DNA of 64,000 nucleotides from Ancylobacter amanitiformis (GCF_030814815.1 NZ_JAUSVR010000011.1:82933-146932), one strand, 5' to 3'. Numbered from the stretch's first letter, positions 39,510-51,882 are shown. The notes: generated by a model from the letters alone, not told the origin. Numbers and translations: made by a program.

Positions 39510-41438
39510 ATGTACTACGCGATCGTCTTCCTCCCTCTCGTCGGCTTCCTCATCGCCGGCCTGTTCGGCCGCATGATCGGCCCGCGCGCCTCCGAGCTGG
39601 TAACGACCGGCCTGCTCTTCGTCGCCGCCTTCTTCGCCTGGATCGTGTTTTTCCAGACGGCGTTCGGCGGGCATGACGGCACGGTCGAACTCTTCACCTG
39701 GTTCGCCTCGGGCGGGCTCGACGTGAAATGGGCCATCCGCGTCGACACGCTGACCGCGGTGATGCTGATCCTCGTCACCACCGTTTCCTCGCTCGTGCAC
39801 CTCTACTCCATGGGGTACATGCACGAGGACCCGAGCCGGCCGCGCTTCTTCGCCTATCTCTCGCTGTTCACCTTCGCCATGCTCACGCTGGTGACGAGCG
39901 ACAACCTGGTCCAGCTGTTCTTCGGCTGGGAAGGTGTGGGCCTTGCCTCCTACCTGCTGATCGGCTTCTGGTACGACAAGCCCTCGGCCTGCGCGGCGGC
40001 GATGAAGGCGTTCATCGTCAACCGCGTCGGCGATTTCGGCTTCGCGCTCGGCATCTTCGCGGTCTACATGATGACCGGCTCGGTCTCCTTCGAGCAGGTC
40101 TTCGCCTCGGCGCCGGCGCTGATGGACAAGAACATCCTGTTCCTCGGCCATGAGTGGCACGCGCCGACCATCATCTGCCTGCTGCTGTTCATCGGCGCCA
40201 TGGGCAAGTCGGCGCAGCTCGGCCTGCACACCTGGCTGCCGGATGCGATGGAAGGCCCGACCCCGGTCTCCGCGCTCATCCACGCCGCCACCATGGTGAC
40301 GGCCGGCGTGTTCATGGTGGCGCGGCTCTCCCCGCTATTCGAACTGTCGCCGACCGCTCTCAACGTGGTGATGTTCGTCGGTGCCTCCACCGCCTTCTTC
40401 GCGGCGACGATCGGTTGCGTGCAGAACGACATCAAGCGCGTGATCGCCTATTCCACCTGCTCGCAGCTCGGCTACATGTTCGTCGCGCTCGGCACCGGGG
40501 CCTATTCGGTGGGCGTGTTCCACCTGCTCACCCACGGCTTCTTCAAGGCGCTGCTGTTCCTTGCCGCCGGCTCGGTCATTCATGCGATGCACCACGAGCA
40601 GGACATGCGGCACATGGGCGGCCTGTGGCGGAAAATCCCGTTCACCTATGCCACGATGATGATCGGCGGCCTCGCGCTGACCGGCTTCCCCTTCACGGCG
40701 GGCTATTTCTCGAAGGACGCCATCATCGAGACGGCCTTCGTCAGCCACAGCCCGTTCTCGACCTATGCCTGGACGCTGACGGTGGCGGCGGCGGCGCTGA
40801 CCTCGTTCTATACGTGGCGGCAGATGTTCATGACCTTCCATGGGCATCCGCATGACCACCATCATTACGAGCACGCCCATGAATCCCCGCTCACCATGCT
40901 GATTGCGCTCGGTGTGCTGTCGGTCGGCGCGATCTTCGCGGGCATGATCCTCTACCCCTACTTCGTCGGCCACGATGTGGATCACTTCTTCCGGGAAGCC
41001 ATCTTCATGGGCCCCGAGAATAAGATCTTGGAGGAGATCCACCACATTCCCGGCTGGGCGAAATGGGCGCCCACGGTGATGATGGCGATGGGCTTCGCGA
41101 TCGCCTACTGGATGTATGTGGTCAACCCGGCGATCCCGAAGGGCCTCGCCAAGCGCAATGACGGGCTCTACCGGTTCCTGCTCAACAAATGGTACTTCGA
41201 CGAATTGTACGACTTCCTGTTCGTGCGGCCGACGAAGTGGGTGGGCACCTTCCTGTGGAAACAGGGCGACGTGCGCGTGATTGACGGCTACGGCCCGAAT
41301 GGCGTCTCCGCCCGCGTGGTCGACGTCACCAACCGCGTGGTGCGGCTGCAGTCCGGCTATCTCTATCACTATGCGTTCGTGATGCTGGTGGGCGTCGCGG
41401 CCCTCATCACCTGGTTCATGTTCGGGGGCGCGCACTGA
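39510..41438 (+). CDS. nuoL: NADH-quinone oxidoreductase subunit L
   Basis: Large antiporter-like proton-pumping subunit at the far end of the membrane arm. The 642-residue product has the channel residues in [39 protein letters not shown] and [21 protein letters not shown] long C-terminal horizontal helix is visible after about residue 550. Its stop shares the A of the nuoM ATG. Confidence 0.97.
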   Translation: MYYAIVFLPLVGFLIAGLFGRMIGPRASELVTTGLLFVAAFFAWIVFFQTAFGGHDGTVELFTWFASGGLDVKWAIRVDTLTAVMLILVTTVSSLVHLYSMGYMHEDPSRPRFFAYLSLFTFAMLTLVTSDNLVQLFFGWEGVGLASYLLIGFWYDKPSACAAAMKAFIVNRVGDFGFALGIFAVYMMTGSVSFEQVFASAPALMDKNILFLGHEWHAPTIICLLLFIGAMGKSAQLGLHTWLPDAMEGPTPVSALIHAATMVTAGVFMVARLSPLFELSPTALNVVMFVGASTAFFAATIGCVQNDIKRVIAYSTCSQLGYMFVALGTGAYSVGVFHLLTHGFFKALLFLAAGSVIHAMHHEQDMRHMGGLWRKIPFTYATMMIGGLALTGFPFTAGYFSKDAIIETAFVSHSPFSTYAWTLTVAAAALTSFYTWRQMFMTFHGHPHDHHHYEHAHESPLTMLIALGVLSVGAIFAGMILYPYFVGHDVDHFFREAIFMGPENKILEEIHHIPGWAKWAPTVMMAMGFAIAYWMYVVNPAIPKGLAKRNDGLYRFLLNKWYFDELYDFLFVRPTKWVGTFLWKQGDVRVIDGYGPNGVSARVVDVTNRVVRLQSGYLYHYAFVMLVGVAALITWFMFGGAH

Positions 41439-42952
41439 TGTACGACTGGCCCATTCTCTCCGTCGTCACCTTCCTGCCACTGGTCGGCGCGCTGCTCATC
41501 GTCCTGATGATCCGGGGCGACGACGAGGTGGCCAAGCGCAATGCCCGCTGGGTCGCCCTGTGGGCGACGCTCGTCACCTTCGTCATCTCGCTGCTGCTGC
41601 TGGCGGGCTTCGATTCGACCAGCCATGAGTTCCAGTTCGTCGAGCACAAGGCCTGGCTCGGCGAGATCGCGGCCTACCGCATGGGCGTGGACGGCATCTC
41701 GCTGCCCTTCCTCTTGCTCACCACGCTCCTGATGCCGATGTGCATCCTGGCGAGCTGGGAATCGATCCAGGTCCGCGTCAAGGAGTACATGATCTGCTTC
41801 CTGGTGCTCGAGACGCTGATGATCGGCACCTTCGCGTCGCTGGACCTGCTGCAGTTCTACATCTTCTTCGAAGGCGGCCTGATCCCGATGTTCATCATCA
41901 TCGGTGTCTGGGGCGGCAAGCGGCGTATCTACGCCACGTTCAAGTTCTTCCTCTACACGCTGGCCGGCTCGGTGCTCATGATGCTCGCCATCATGGCCAT
42001 GTACTGGCAGGCGGGCAGCACCGACATCGCGGCGCTGCTGAAGTTCAACTTCCCCCCGGGCATGCAGACCTGGCTATGGCTCGCCTTCTTCGCCTCCTTC
42101 GCGGTGAAGATGCCGATGTGGCCGGTGCACACCTGGCTGCCGGACGCGCATGTCGAGGCGCCCACCGCGGGCTCGGTCATCCTGGCGGGCATCATGCTGA
42201 AGATGGGCGGCTATGGGCTGTTGCGCTTCAGCGTGCCGATGTTCCCTGACGCCTCGGCCTATTTCGCCCCCTTCGTCTTCACGCTCTCGGTCATCGCCAT
42301 CGTCTACACCTCGCTGGTCGCGCTGGTGCAGGAGGACATCAAGAAGCTCATCGCCTATTCCTCCGTCGCCCACATGGGCTACGTGACGATGGGCATCTTC
42401 ACGCTGACCCAGGAAGGCATCCAGGGCGCCGTGTTCCAGATGGTGAGCCACGGCTTTGTGTCGGGCGCGCTGTTCCTGTGCGTCGGCGTCATCTACGACC
42501 GGATGCACACCCGCGACATCGCCGCCTATGGCGGGCTGGTGCACCGCATGCCGGTCTACGCCACGCTGCTCATGGTCTTCACCATGGCCAATGTCGGCCT
42601 GCCCGGCACGTCGGGCTTCATCGGCGAATTCCTCACGCTGCTGGCCGCCTTCGGGCGCAACAGCTGGGTGGCCTTCTTCGCCACCACCGGCGTCATCCTC
42701 TCCGCCGCCTATGCGCTCTGGCTCTATCGCCGCGTGGTGTTCGGGCCGCTGGAGAAGGAAAGCCTCAAGACCATTCTCGACGTGAGCCCGCGCGAGATGG
42801 CCTCGCTCGTGCCGCTGCTGTTCTTCACCATCCTGTTCGGCGTCTGGCCGCAGCCCATTCTCGACGCCTGCAACGCCGCGGTGAACGCGATCGTGGCCCG
42901 CGCGGATGTGGCGGCCGGTGCCATCAAGGCGGCGAGCCTGGTGCTGCCGTGA
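41438..42952 (+). CDS. nuoM: NADH-quinone oxidoreductase subunit M
   Basis: Antiporter-like proton-pumping subunit. The 504-residue product has [18 protein letters not shown], the Lys-bearing [20 protein letters not shown] and the conserved [18 protein letters not shown]. About 14 hydrophobic helices are visible. It starts within the nuoL stop. Confidence 0.97.
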   Translation: MYDWPILSVVTFLPLVGALLIVLMIRGDDEVAKRNARWVALWATLVTFVISLLLLAGFDSTSHEFQFVEHKAWLGEIAAYRMGVDGISLPFLLLTTLLMPMCILASWESIQVRVKEYMICFLVLETLMIGTFASLDLLQFYIFFEGGLIPMFIIIGVWGGKRRIYATFKFFLYTLAGSVLMMLAIMAMYWQAGSTDIAALLKFNFPPGMQTWLWLAFFASFAVKMPMWPVHTWLPDAHVEAPTAGSVILAGIMLKMGGYGLLRFSVPMFPDASAYFAPFVFTLSVIAIVYTSLVALVQEDIKKLIAYSSVAHMGYVTMGIFTLTQEGIQGAVFQMVSHGFVSGALFLCVGVIYDRMHTRDIAAYGGLVHRMPVYATLLMVFTMANVGLPGTSGFIGEFLTLLAAFGRNSWVAFFATTGVILSAAYALWLYRRVVFGPLEKESLKTILDVSPREMASLVPLLFFTILFGVWPQPILDACNAAVNAIVARADVAAGAIKAASLVLP

Positions 42953-42983
42953 ACCTGTACATGATCCTCGCGGAGCCTCGCTC

Positions 42984-44411
42984 ATGACGTTTACCCTCTC
43001 GGCGCTCGGCCCCGCGCTGCCTGAATTGCTGCTGGCCGTTTCCGCCATCGCGCTCATCCTGTTCGGCGCCATCGTCGGTCCGAAGTCGACCGACACGGTG
43101 AACGGCCTGGCACTGGCGGCGCTGTTCGCGGCACTGGTGCTGGTGATCCTCGGCCCGTCGCAGGCGGTCCTGTTCGGCGGCAGCTTCGTGCTCGACGATT
43201 ATGCGCGCTTCCTGAAAGTGCTGGCGCTGATCGGCGCGGGTGGCACGCTCGTCATGTCGGTCGACTGGCTGAAGATCGAGAAGCAGAGCCGGTTCGAATT
43301 CGCCATCCTGGTGCTGCTGTCGACGCTCGGCATGATGATGCTGATCTCGGCCGGCGACCTGCTGGCGCTCTATATGGGCCTCGAACTGATGAGCCTTGCG
43401 CTCTATGTCATCGCGGCCAACAACCGTGAATCGGTGCGCTCCACCGAGGCGGGCCTGAAATATTTCGTGCTGGGCGCGCTCTCCTCCGGCATGCTGCTCT
43501 ACGGCGCCTCGCTGATCTACGGCTTCACCGGCTCGATCAATTTCGGTCACATCGCCGAGGCGGCGCGCGAGCCTTCGCTCGGGCTCATCTTCGGCATCGT
43601 CTTCGTGTTCGCCGGCCTGTGCTTCAAGGTGTCGGCCGTGCCGTTCCACATGTGGACGCCGGACGTCTATGAAGGCGCGCCCACCCCGGTGACGGCGTTC
43701 TTCGCGGCCGCGCCCAAGGTGGCGGCGATGGCGGTGTTCGTGCGCTTCGCGGTCGAGGCGCTGCCCCATGTCGCGCATCAGTGGCAGCAGATCGTCGTCT
43801 TCGTGTCGATCGCGTCCATGGCGCTCGGCGCCTTCGCGGCGATCGGCCAGCGCAACATCAAGCGCCTGATGGCCTATTCCTCGATCGGCCACATGGGCTA
43901 CGCGCTGGTCGGGCTTGCCGCCGGCACGGAGCAGGGCGTTCGCGGCGTGCTGATCTACATGGCGGTCTACGTCGCGATGACGCTGGGCACCTTTGCCTGC
44001 ATCCTGTCGATGCGGCGCAAGGAAGGCATGGTCGAGAATTACGATGAACTGGCCGGCCTCGCCCGCACCAGCCCGGTCAAGGCGTTCTTCCTGGCGGTGC
44101 TGATGTTCTCGCTGGCCGGCATTCCCCCGCTCGCCGGCTTCCTCGCCAAGTACTACGTGTTCCTCGCCGCGATCGAGGCCGGGCTCTATGCGCTGGCGGT
44201 GATCGGCGTGCTGTCGAGCGTGGTTGGTGCGTTCTATTACCTGCGCATCGTCAAGGTGATGTATTTCGACGAGCCGGCGGCGGCTTTCGAGCCGATGTCG
44301 ACCGAATTGCGCGCCGTGCTGGCCGTGTCGGGCCTGTTCACGCTGCTGCTGTTCTTCTACCCGGCGCCGCTGCTGTCGGCGGCCGGCGCGGCGGCGAGGG
44401 CGCTTTTCTGA
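42984..44411 (+). CDS. nuoN: NADH-quinone oxidoreductase subunit N
   Basis: Antiporter-like proton-pumping subunit closest to NuoK. The 475-residue product has [35 protein letters not shown] and [19 protein letters not shown]. The start ATG 42984 fits the conserved N-terminus; the open frame extends back into nuoM. It closes the nuoA-N set and precedes birA by two bases. Confidence 0.97.
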   Translation: MTFTLSALGPALPELLLAVSAIALILFGAIVGPKSTDTVNGLALAALFAALVLVILGPSQAVLFGGSFVLDDYARFLKVLALIGAGGTLVMSVDWLKIEKQSRFEFAILVLLSTLGMMMLISAGDLLALYMGLELMSLALYVIAANNRESVRSTEAGLKYFVLGALSSGMLLYGASLIYGFTGSINFGHIAEAAREPSLGLIFGIVFVFAGLCFKVSAVPFHMWTPDVYEGAPTPVTAFFAAAPKVAAMAVFVRFAVEALPHVAHQWQQIVVFVSIASMALGAFAAIGQRNIKRLMAYSSIGHMGYALVGLAAGTEQGVRGVLIYMAVYVAMTLGTFACILSMRRKEGMVENYDELAGLARTSPVKAFFLAVLMFSLAGIPPLAGFLAKYYVFLAAIEAGLYALAVIGVLSSVVGAFYYLRIVKVMYFDEPAAAFEPMSTELRAVLAVSGLFTLLLFFYPAPLLSAAGAAARALF

Positions 44412-44413
44412 GC

Positions 44414-45169
44414 ATGGCGGAGCTTCCCGGCGCGACGCCGGTCATCCGCTACGAGACGATCGGTTCCACCAATGCCGAGGCGCTGGCCCATGCCGATGGG
44501 CCGGCGCCTTGCTGGTTCGTCGCGAAGCGCCAGACGAGCGGGCGCGGCCGGCGGGGACGGGTCTGGCAGTCGGAACCCGGCAATCTCTACGCAACCCTGC
44601 TCCTGGTCGATATCGGCCCGGTTGCCCGTCTGCCGCAGCTGTGTTTTGTCGCCTCGCTCGCGCTTTATGACGCAGTACGGGCCGTCACCGGCATTGACCC
44701 GTTGCGCATCGGGCTGAAATGGCCGAATGACGTGCTGATCGACGGGCGCAAGCTCGCCGGCATCCTGCTGGAGGGAGCGGTGCTGCCCGGCGGGCGCCGC
44801 GCGACGGTGATCGGCTTCGGCGTCAACTGCGCTCATCATCCGCTTGAGGCCCCTTACCCGACGGTCGATCTCGCGACGGCCGGCTATCCGACCGATCCGC
44901 CGGGCCTGCTGCGGGCGCTGGATGCGGCGATGCGGGACCGGATCGGCCAATGGGATGGCGGCCGCGGCTTTGCGCACACGCGCGAGGCCTGGCTGCGCCG
45001 GGCTCCCGGGCTCGGCCAGCCGGTGACGGTGCGGCTTCCCGGGCGCGAGATGCAGGGCGTTTTCGAGGCACTGGATATTTCCGGTGCTATGGTTCTTCGC
45101 TGCCGCGATGGTGGGCGTGAGATAATAAGCGCCGGCGATGTATTTCCCTCGTCCGGCGCACAGGGGTGA
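44414..45169 (+). CDS. birA: Biotin--[acetyl-CoA-carboxylase] ligase
   Basis: Attaches biotin to carboxylases in the cytoplasm. The 251-residue product has the ligase motifs SGRGRRGRVW (biotinyl-adenylate loop), KWPNDVLIDGRKLAGIL and GFGVNCAHHP. It lacks the N-terminal helix-turn-helix repressor domain of E. coli BirA, so it is a group I ligase without DNA-binding activity. It follows nuoN directly and its stop overlaps a possible GTG start of rnj. The nuoN-birA-rnj order is usual in Hyphomicrobiales. Confidence 0.93.
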   Translation: MAELPGATPVIRYETIGSTNAEALAHADGPAPCWFVAKRQTSGRGRRGRVWQSEPGNLYATLLLVDIGPVARLPQLCFVASLALYDAVRAVTGIDPLRIGLKWPNDVLIDGRKLAGILLEGAVLPGGRRATVIGFGVNCAHHPLEAPYPTVDLATAGYPTDPPGLLRALDAAMRDRIGQWDGGRGFAHTREAWLRRAPGLGQPVTVRLPGREMQGVFEALDISGAMVLRCRDGGREIISAGDVFPSSGAQG

Positions 45170-45180
45170 AAGGGAGTGCA

Positions 45181-46869
45181 GTGAGCAAGTCCACCGAGGA
45201 GTTGGTGTTCGCGCCGCTGGGCGGCGTGGGCGAGATTGGGATGAATCTCGGCCTTTACGGCCTCGGACCCCGTCACCGTCGCAAATGGCTCGCGGTCGAT
45301 CTCGGCATTTCCTTCGCGTCGCCGGACATTCCCGGCATCGACCTGATCATGCCCGACGTCGCCTTCCTCGAACAGGAGGCCAAGCAGGGCAATCTGGTCG
45401 GGCTCATCATCACCCATGGCCATGAAGACCATGTCGGGGCGCTGGGGGAATTGTGGCCGCGGCTCGGCTGCACGGTCTACACGACGCCGTTCACCCACGC
45501 GCTGGCGGAAGCGCGGCGCCTCGGCGAGCCCGGCGCGCCCAAGGTGCCGTTCCACGTGGTGCCGACCGGCGGGCGGGTGCAGATCGGTCCGTTCGACGTC
45601 GAATTCCTTCCCGTCGCCCATTCCATCCCCGACAGCCATGGCCTCGCCATCCGCACGCCGCTCGGGCTGGTGGTGCATACGGGCGACTGGAAGATCGATC
45701 CCACGCCCGTGGTGGGCAATGTCACCGACCCCGCCCGCTTCGCCGCGCTGGGCGATGAGGGCGTGCGCGCCGTCATCTGCGATTCCACCAACGCGTTTCG
45801 CGAGGGCATTTCGCCCTCCGAGACCGACGTGCAGGAAGTGCTCGCCGAGTTCATCGCCAAGGCGCCGAACCGTGTCGCGGTGACGACCTTCGCCTCCAAT
45901 GTCGCGCGCGTGCGCTCCATCGCCGAGGCGGCCATACGGAACGGGCGCGAAGTCGTGCTGGTCGGCCGGGCGATGGAACGTGTCGTCGGCGTGGCCCGCG
46001 AGCAGGGCATGCTGGACGGACTGCCGGCCTTCCGCCCGGCGGATGCCTATGGCTTCCTTCCGCGCGACAAGGTGGTGGCGATCCTGACCGGCAGCCAGGG
46101 CGAACCGCGCGCCGCGCTCGCCCGCATCGCCGATGACGACCATCCCGAGATCGCGCTGTCCCCGGGCGACCACGTGATTTTCTCCTCGCGCACCATTCCG
46201 GGCAATGAGCGCTCGGTGAACCGCATCATCAACGCGCTGGTGCTGCAGGGCGTGAAGGTCATCACCGACCGGGACGGGCTGGTGCACGTGTCCGGCCATC
46301 CCCGGCGCGGCGAACTGGAGCAGATGTACCAGTGGCTGCGGCCGGAGATTTCCGTGCCCGTGCATGGCGAGCCGCTGCACTTGGCCGAGCATGCCGAACT
46401 GGCCCGGGCCATGGGCGTGCGGCAGGTGGTGCGCCTTGTCGACGGCGACATGGTGCGCCTGGCCAGCGCCGATTCGGCGCAGCCCGCCGAGGTGATCGAG
46501 GAAGTGCCGTTCGGCCGGCTCTACAAGGACGGCCACGTGCTCATCAAGTCGACGGAGCCGGCGGTGGCCGAGCGCCGGCGCATGTCCTTCGCGGGCGTCG
46601 TCTCGGTGGCGGTGGCGATGAACGCCAAGGGCGAGGTGGTGGGCGATCCGATGATCGACCTGTCCGGCCTGCCGGAAAAGGGCGTTGGCGGCAAGCTGAT
46701 CGATGACGTGATCGAAGAAGCCGTGCTCGATTGCCTCGACGGATTGCCGCGGCAGCGCCGGCGTGACCCGGACGCGGTTGCCGAATCGATCACCCGCGCG
46801 GTGCGCGGGCAGGTCAACGCGGTGTGGGGCAAGAAGCCGCTCTGCCATGTGCTGGTGATCACGGTATGA
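45181..46869 (+). CDS. rnj: Ribonuclease J
   Basis: Endo- and 5'-exoribonuclease of the metallo-beta-lactamase/beta-CASP family in RNA maturation and decay. The product of 562 residues shows the metal site HGHEDHVGALGELW near residues 77-90, VAHSIPDSHGLAI, TGDWKIDPTP and the beta-CASP signature GRAMERVVGVAREQG. I chose GTG 45181, five bases after AAGGGAG; an in-frame GTG at 45166 overlaps the birA stop and would add five residues. Presence in alphaproteobacteria is standard. Confidence 0.95.
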   Translation: MSKSTEELVFAPLGGVGEIGMNLGLYGLGPRHRRKWLAVDLGISFASPDIPGIDLIMPDVAFLEQEAKQGNLVGLIITHGHEDHVGALGELWPRLGCTVYTTPFTHALAEARRLGEPGAPKVPFHVVPTGGRVQIGPFDVEFLPVAHSIPDSHGLAIRTPLGLVVHTGDWKIDPTPVVGNVTDPARFAALGDEGVRAVICDSTNAFREGISPSETDVQEVLAEFIAKAPNRVAVTTFASNVARVRSIAEAAIRNGREVVLVGRAMERVVGVAREQGMLDGLPAFRPADAYGFLPRDKVVAILTGSQGEPRAALARIADDDHPEIALSPGDHVIFSSRTIPGNERSVNRIINALVLQGVKVITDRDGLVHVSGHPRRGELEQMYQWLRPEISVPVHGEPLHLAEHAELARAMGVRQVVRLVDGDMVRLASADSAQPAEVIEEVPFGRLYKDGHVLIKSTEPAVAERRRMSFAGVVSVAVAMNAKGEVVGDPMIDLSGLPEKGVGGKLIDDVIEEAVLDCLDGLPRQRRRDPDAVAESITRAVRGQVNAVWGKKPLCHVLVITV

Positions 46870-46944
46870 AGGGAGCGCGCCGGGAGCGCGCGCCGCGAGC
46901 CGAGTGATTTTCGTGGCCATCCCGGCGCTGGGATTCCAGCCCCG

Positions 46945-46958
46945 CCCGCCCGGGCGGG
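46945..46958. other. GC palindrome before mce
   Basis: CCCGCCCGGGCGGG at 46945-46958 is a perfect 14-base palindrome in the 114-base gap between rnj and mce. Without a T-run it is not a clear terminator; it may be a structured processing site. Confidence 0.4.
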
Positions 46959-46983
46959 GAGGGGCAGGCGGGAGGATGTGTTG

Positions 46984-47388
<405 letters not shown>

Positions 47389-47466
47389 GCGGCATCCGGC
47401 AGGGGCGCAGCCAGGATCGGGCTGCCGAACGCGCACGCATGAGACCGCACGCAGGAGGGTGGCAGG

Positions 47467-47733
47467 ATGAGCTTCACGACCTATATCGCGATCTACTTCA
47501 TCGTCTGGTGGACGGTGATCTTCACCATGCTGCCCTTCGGCATTCGCTCGCAGCATGAGGACGGGCCGGTGGAAGACGGCACGGAGCCGGGCGCGCCGCA
47601 GCGCCCGTTGATGTTGCGCAAGGCGATCGCCACGAGCATCATCGCGGCGGTGATCGTCGGCCTGTTCGCCTGGTCGGTCGAGACCGGCCGGCTGACGCTG
47701 GAAATGTTCCCGATGCCGTTCAAGATCTACTGA
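47467..47733 (+). CDS. DUF1467 family membrane protein
   Basis: An 88-residue protein with two membrane helices (about residues 4-25 and 55-72) and the family sequence [19 protein letters not shown] with RSQHEDG immediately after. DUF1467 is limited mainly to alphaproteobacteria and has no known role. It sits between mce and proS, its usual place. The downstream gap is long and ends in a terminator. Confidence 0.88.
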   Translation: MSFTTYIAIYFIVWWTVIFTMLPFGIRSQHEDGPVEDGTEPGAPQRPLMLRKAIATSIIAAVIVGLFAWSVETGRLTLEMFPMPFKIY

Positions 47734-47771
47734 GGCGCAGGTCGTTCTCGCGCGCCGCGCCGACGTCTGGC

Positions 47772-47814
47772 GCGGGAAGCCTGCTGACGCGGGAAGCCTG
47801 CTGGCGTGGGAAGC
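47772..47814 (+). repeat. 17-bp tandem repeat after DUF1467
   Basis: Units of GCGGGAAGCCTGCTGAC (47772-47788) and GCGGGAAGCCTGCTGGC (47789-47805) are followed by a partial third unit (GTGGGAAGC). They lie in the intergenic DNA after the DUF1467 stop. Confidence 0.8.
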
Positions 47815-47861
47815 GCCCCCGGGGCCGGGGCGCGGCACAAAAGGACGTGATCAAAAAAAGA

Positions 47862-47887
47862 GGCGGGACCCAAGGTCCCGCCCTTTT
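47862..47887 (+). terminator. Rho-independent terminator
   Basis: GGCGGGACC (47862-47870), loop CAA, and GGTCCCGCC (47874-47882) form a perfect 9-bp stem followed by CTTTTT. Opposite-strand A-run AAAAAAAG precedes it, so it could work in both directions. It closes the nuo-birA-rnj-mce-DUF1467 stretch before proS. Confidence 0.9.
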
Positions 47888-48056
47888 TAACCCTGAACGC
47901 CCACACCTGATTCTGCGCCGTTTCGACGTCTGTCAGGGGGCTTTCTTAGCCGTCATTCCTCCCGAGACCTGGACCGGCAGCGCGCCTCTGGCAGCGACAG
48001 GCGGACCTCTTTCTAGAGGCCGGCACCATAGAGCAAAAGTTAAGGCCTTGTCATCC

Positions 48057-48088
48057 TTGCGTCGCAATAGATCGATGGTGCGACGCAA
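48057..48088. promoter_or_regulatory. Perfect 10-bp inverted repeat upstream of proS
   Basis: TTGCGTCGCA at 48057-48066 and TGCGACGCAA at 48079-48088 are exact inverted copies separated by 12 bases, about 170 bases before proS. The spacing suits either a dimeric repressor operator or a leader hairpin. No known family site was recognised. Confidence 0.5.
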
Positions 48089-48257
48089 TATAGCGAGGCG
48101 CGTTGCTTGCGTGCGTCCGGTTCCGTGCAGGAGCGCGCAAGGCTGCGGCGGTGTCGCGACCCCTGCGCGCGCGAGGGCTTGTATTTTAGTGACCGATCCG
48201 GTTTCTGTCGGCCAATATTGCCGCGCGCCCCACGCCGGCCGAATCGCGAGTTTTCCG

Positions 48258-49580
48258 ATGCGCCTGTCCCGTTATTTCCTGCCCATCCTCCGCGAAGTCC
48301 CGAAGGAAGCGGAAATCATCTCGCACCGCCTCATGCTGCGGACCGGCATGATCCGTCAGGAGAGCGCGGGCATCTATGCCTGGCTGCCGCTGGGCAAGCG
48401 CGTGCTGGACAAGATCTGCAACATCATCCGCGAGGAACAGAACCGCGCGGGGGCGGTCGAGATCCTCATGCCGACCATCCAGTCGGCGGATCTGTGGCGC
48501 GAGAGCGGGCGCTACGACGATTACGGCAAGGAGATGCTGCGCATCAAGGATCGGCACGAGCGCGACATGCTGTTCGGGCCGACCAATGAGGAAATGCTCA
48601 CCGAGATCGTCCGCGCCTATGTGAAGTCCTACAAGGACCTGCCGCTGAACCTCTACCACATCCAGTGGAAGTTCCGGGACGAGGTGCGCCCGCGCTTCGG
48701 CGTGATGCGCTCGCGCGAGTTCCTGATGAAGGACGCCTATTCGATCGACCTCGATTTCGAGAGCGCGGTCACCGCCTATAACCGGATGTTCGTCGCGTAT
48801 CTGCGCACCTTCGCGCGGCTCGGCCTCAAGGCCATTCCCATGGTGGCCGATACCGGGCCGATCGGCGGCAATCACAGCCACGAATTCATCATCCTCGCCT
48901 CGACCGGCGAGAGCCAGGTGTTCTGCCATGCCGACTATCTCGCCATGGACACGCCGGCCGCGGGGGTGAACTTCGATGACGCTGAGGAACTGCAATCCAT
49001 CGTGAACCGCTGGACCAGCCTCTATGCGGCCACGGAAGAGAAGCATGACGAAGCTGCGTTCGGGGCGATTCCCGAAGGCGAGCGTCTCTCCGCCCGGGGC
49101 ATCGAAGTGGGTCACATCTTCTATTTCGGCACCAAATATTCCGCGCCCATGGGCGCCAAGGTGACGGGACCCGACGGCGTGGACAGCCCGGTGCACATGG
49201 GTTCCTACGGCATCGGTCCCTCGCGGCTGGTCGCGGCCATCATCGAGGCCTCGCATGACGAGAACGGCATCATCTGGCCGGAGGCGATCGCCCCGTTCAG
49301 CGTCGGCCTGCTGAACCTCAAGGCCGGCGATGCCGCGACCGACGCCGCGTGCGATTCCATCTACGCCACGCTGACCGCCAAGGGCGTCGACGTGCTCTAT
49401 GACGACACGGACGAGCGCCCCGGCTCGAAATTCGCCACCGCCGATCTCATCGGCCTGCCGTGGCAGATCATTGTCGGCCCGAAGGGGCTGGCGGCCGGCA
49501 CGGTTGAACTGAAGCGCCGCGCGGACGGTGCGCGCGAGACGCTGTCCCTCGAATCGGCGCTGGCGCGGATTGTCGGATGA
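48258..49580 (+). CDS. proS: Prolyl-tRNA synthetase, alphaproteobacterial short type
   Basis: Class II synthetase that charges tRNA-Pro. The 440-residue product begins [19 protein letters not shown] and has motif 2 ([20 protein letters not shown]) and [16 protein letters not shown]. It lacks the YbaK-like editing insert of E. coli ProRS (about 570 residues), as in the short ProRS of alphaproteobacteria. ATG 48258 is the first start before the conserved region. Its stop overlaps a possible ATG of lolC. Confidence 0.95.
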   Translation: MRLSRYFLPILREVPKEAEIISHRLMLRTGMIRQESAGIYAWLPLGKRVLDKICNIIREEQNRAGAVEILMPTIQSADLWRESGRYDDYGKEMLRIKDRHERDMLFGPTNEEMLTEIVRAYVKSYKDLPLNLYHIQWKFRDEVRPRFGVMRSREFLMKDAYSIDLDFESAVTAYNRMFVAYLRTFARLGLKAIPMVADTGPIGGNHSHEFIILASTGESQVFCHADYLAMDTPAAGVNFDDAEELQSIVNRWTSLYAATEEKHDEAAFGAIPEGERLSARGIEVGHIFYFGTKYSAPMGAKVTGPDGVDSPVHMGSYGIGPSRLVAAIIEASHDENGIIWPEAIAPFSVGLLNLKAGDAATDAACDSIYATLTAKGVDVLYDDTDERPGSKFATADLIGLPWQIIVGPKGLAAGTVELKRRADGARETLSLESALARIVG

Positions 49581-49600
49581 ACGCCACTGGCGGAGCACGC

Positions 49601-50920
49601 ATGGCAGCCAAGAAGACCGCGAAGCCCTCCGCGAAGGCGCAGCCCAAGGCTGACGCTGCGCCGACGGGCACGCGCCCGTTCAGCGCCTATGAATGGATGC
49701 TCTCGCTGCGCTACCTGCGCGCCCGCCGCAAGGAAGGCTTCATCTCGGTCGTCGCCGGCTTCTCCTTCCTCGGCATCATGCTCGGTGTGGCGACGCTCAT
49801 CATCGTGATGGCGGTCATGAACGGCTTCCGCACCGAGCTGCTGTCGAAAATTCTCGGCCTCAACGGCCATCTGCTGGTGCAGCCGCTGGAAAGCCCGCTC
49901 ACCGACTATGACCTGGTGGCCAAGCGCATTGCCGGGGTGCCCGGCATCAAGCTGGCGGTGCCGCTGGTGGAAGGGCAGGCGCTGGCTTCCTCCGCCTTCA
50001 ATGCCGGCGGCGTGCTGGTGCGGGGCATTTCCGAGGCCAATCTGCGCGCGCTGCCCTCGATCGGCAGCAATATCCGCCAGGGCACGCTGGACGGCTTCGA
50101 CGAGGGCTCCGGCATCGCCATCGGCAAGCGCCTTGCCGATCAGCTTTCGCTGCAGGCGGGCGACAATCTCACGCTGGTCGCCCCCCGCGGCGCCGTGACC
50201 CCCATGGGCACGACGCCGCGCATCAAGGTCTACAAGATCGCCGCGGTGTTCGAGATCGGCATGTCGGAATATGACAGCGCCTTCGTGTTCATGCCGCTGA
50301 CGGAAAGCCAAGCCTATTTCAACAAGAATGGCGACGTCACCGCGATCGAGGTCTACACCGACAATCCCGACGATATCGAGCGCATGCGCGCGGCGGTGCA
50401 CGATGCCTCTGGCAGGCCGGTCTACATTGTCGACTGGCGCCAGCGAAACGCCACCTTCTTCAACGCGCTGCAGGTCGAGCGCAACGTGATGTTCCTCATC
50501 CTCACGCTGATCGTGGTGGTGGCGGCCTTCAACATCATTTCCGGCCTCAACATGCTGGTGAAGGACAAGGGGCGCGACATCGGCATCCTGCGCACCATGG
50601 GGGCGACGCGCGGGGCGATCATGCGCATCTTTCTCGTCACCGGCGCGGCCATCGGCGTGGTCGGCACGCTGGCCGGCTTCCTGCTCGGGCTGCTGGTCTG
50701 CCTGAATGTGGAGGAGATCCGGCAGTTCATCTCCTGGCTGACGGCAACCGAACTGTTCTCGCCCGAGCTTTATTATCTCAGCCGACTGCCGGCGGAGATG
50801 AATGCCGGCGAGACGACGGCCGTCGTCATCATGGCGCTGGTCCTGTCCTTCCTCGCTCCGCTCTACCCGTCCTGGCGCGCCGCGCGCCTCGATCCGGTGG
50901 AAGCGCTGCGCTACGAATAG
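49601..50920 (+). CDS. lolC: Lipoprotein-releasing system permease LolC/E family
   Basis: Inner-membrane permease that, with LolD, extracts lipoproteins for delivery to LolA. The 439-residue product has four membrane segments: a first helix (GFSFLGIMLGVATLIIVMAV near residues 50-70), a large periplasmic domain, and three C-terminal helices with RTMGATRGAIMRIFLVTG. The N-terminal 30 residues are Lys/Ala-rich. ATG 49601 follows GCGGAG; ATG 49577 overlaps the proS stop and is an alternative. A single permease gene beside lolD suggests a homodimer (LolF-like). Confidence 0.92.
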   Translation: MAAKKTAKPSAKAQPKADAAPTGTRPFSAYEWMLSLRYLRARRKEGFISVVAGFSFLGIMLGVATLIIVMAVMNGFRTELLSKILGLNGHLLVQPLESPLTDYDLVAKRIAGVPGIKLAVPLVEGQALASSAFNAGGVLVRGISEANLRALPSIGSNIRQGTLDGFDEGSGIAIGKRLADQLSLQAGDNLTLVAPRGAVTPMGTTPRIKVYKIAAVFEIGMSEYDSAFVFMPLTESQAYFNKNGDVTAIEVYTDNPDDIERMRAAVHDASGRPVYIVDWRQRNATFFNALQVERNVMFLILTLIVVVAAFNIISGLNMLVKDKGRDIGILRTMGATRGAIMRIFLVTGAAIGVVGTLAGFLLGLLVCLNVEEIRQFISWLTATELFSPELYYLSRLPAEMNAGETTAVVIMALVLSFLAPLYPSWRAARLDPVEALRYE

Positions 50921-50929
50921 GGGGCGCAC

Positions 50930-51655
<726 letters not shown>

Positions 51656-51728
51656 GCGACCATCGACCGACACGAATCGCGAAGGCCGGGGAAATCTCCC
51701 GGCGGCGCGGCGCGGAAGATCATTCGTT

Positions 51729-51759
51729 CGAACGGGCTGGCGGGCGAACGGGCTGGCGG
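51729..51759 (+). repeat. 15-bp direct repeat after lolD
   Basis: CGAACGGGCTGGCGG occurs at 51729-51743 and again at 51745-51759, one base apart. The first copy overlaps a CGTTCGAACG palindrome at 51725-51734. It lies in the 227-base gap between lolD and a small membrane-anchored gene. Confidence 0.75.
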
Positions 51760-51882
51760 AGCCGTGCGGCCGATCCAGCGCGATGCCGGCGAAAGGGCGG
51801 CGCATTCGCACGCCAACACCTCCACGCAATGGTAATCCTATGCTATTTCAGGCCATGTCTGGGGTAGGATCGGGGCGTATCC

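Larger units (their letters stand above)
47734..48257. other. 524-base gap between DUF1467 and proS
   Basis: No supported gene. It holds a 17-base tandem pair, the terminator at 47862 and the inverted repeat at 48057, each listed separately. The frame leading into proS is open through part of the gap but begins in the terminator, so it is not coding. The stretch from about 47940 to 48100 is visibly less GC-rich than its surroundings. The proS promoter probably lies in its right half; I cannot place it firmly. Confidence 0.7.

Noticed and set aside
47847..48257. N-terminal extension of ProRS
   Set aside because: The open frame begins inside the terminator hairpin and has no homology; the conserved start is ATG 48258.
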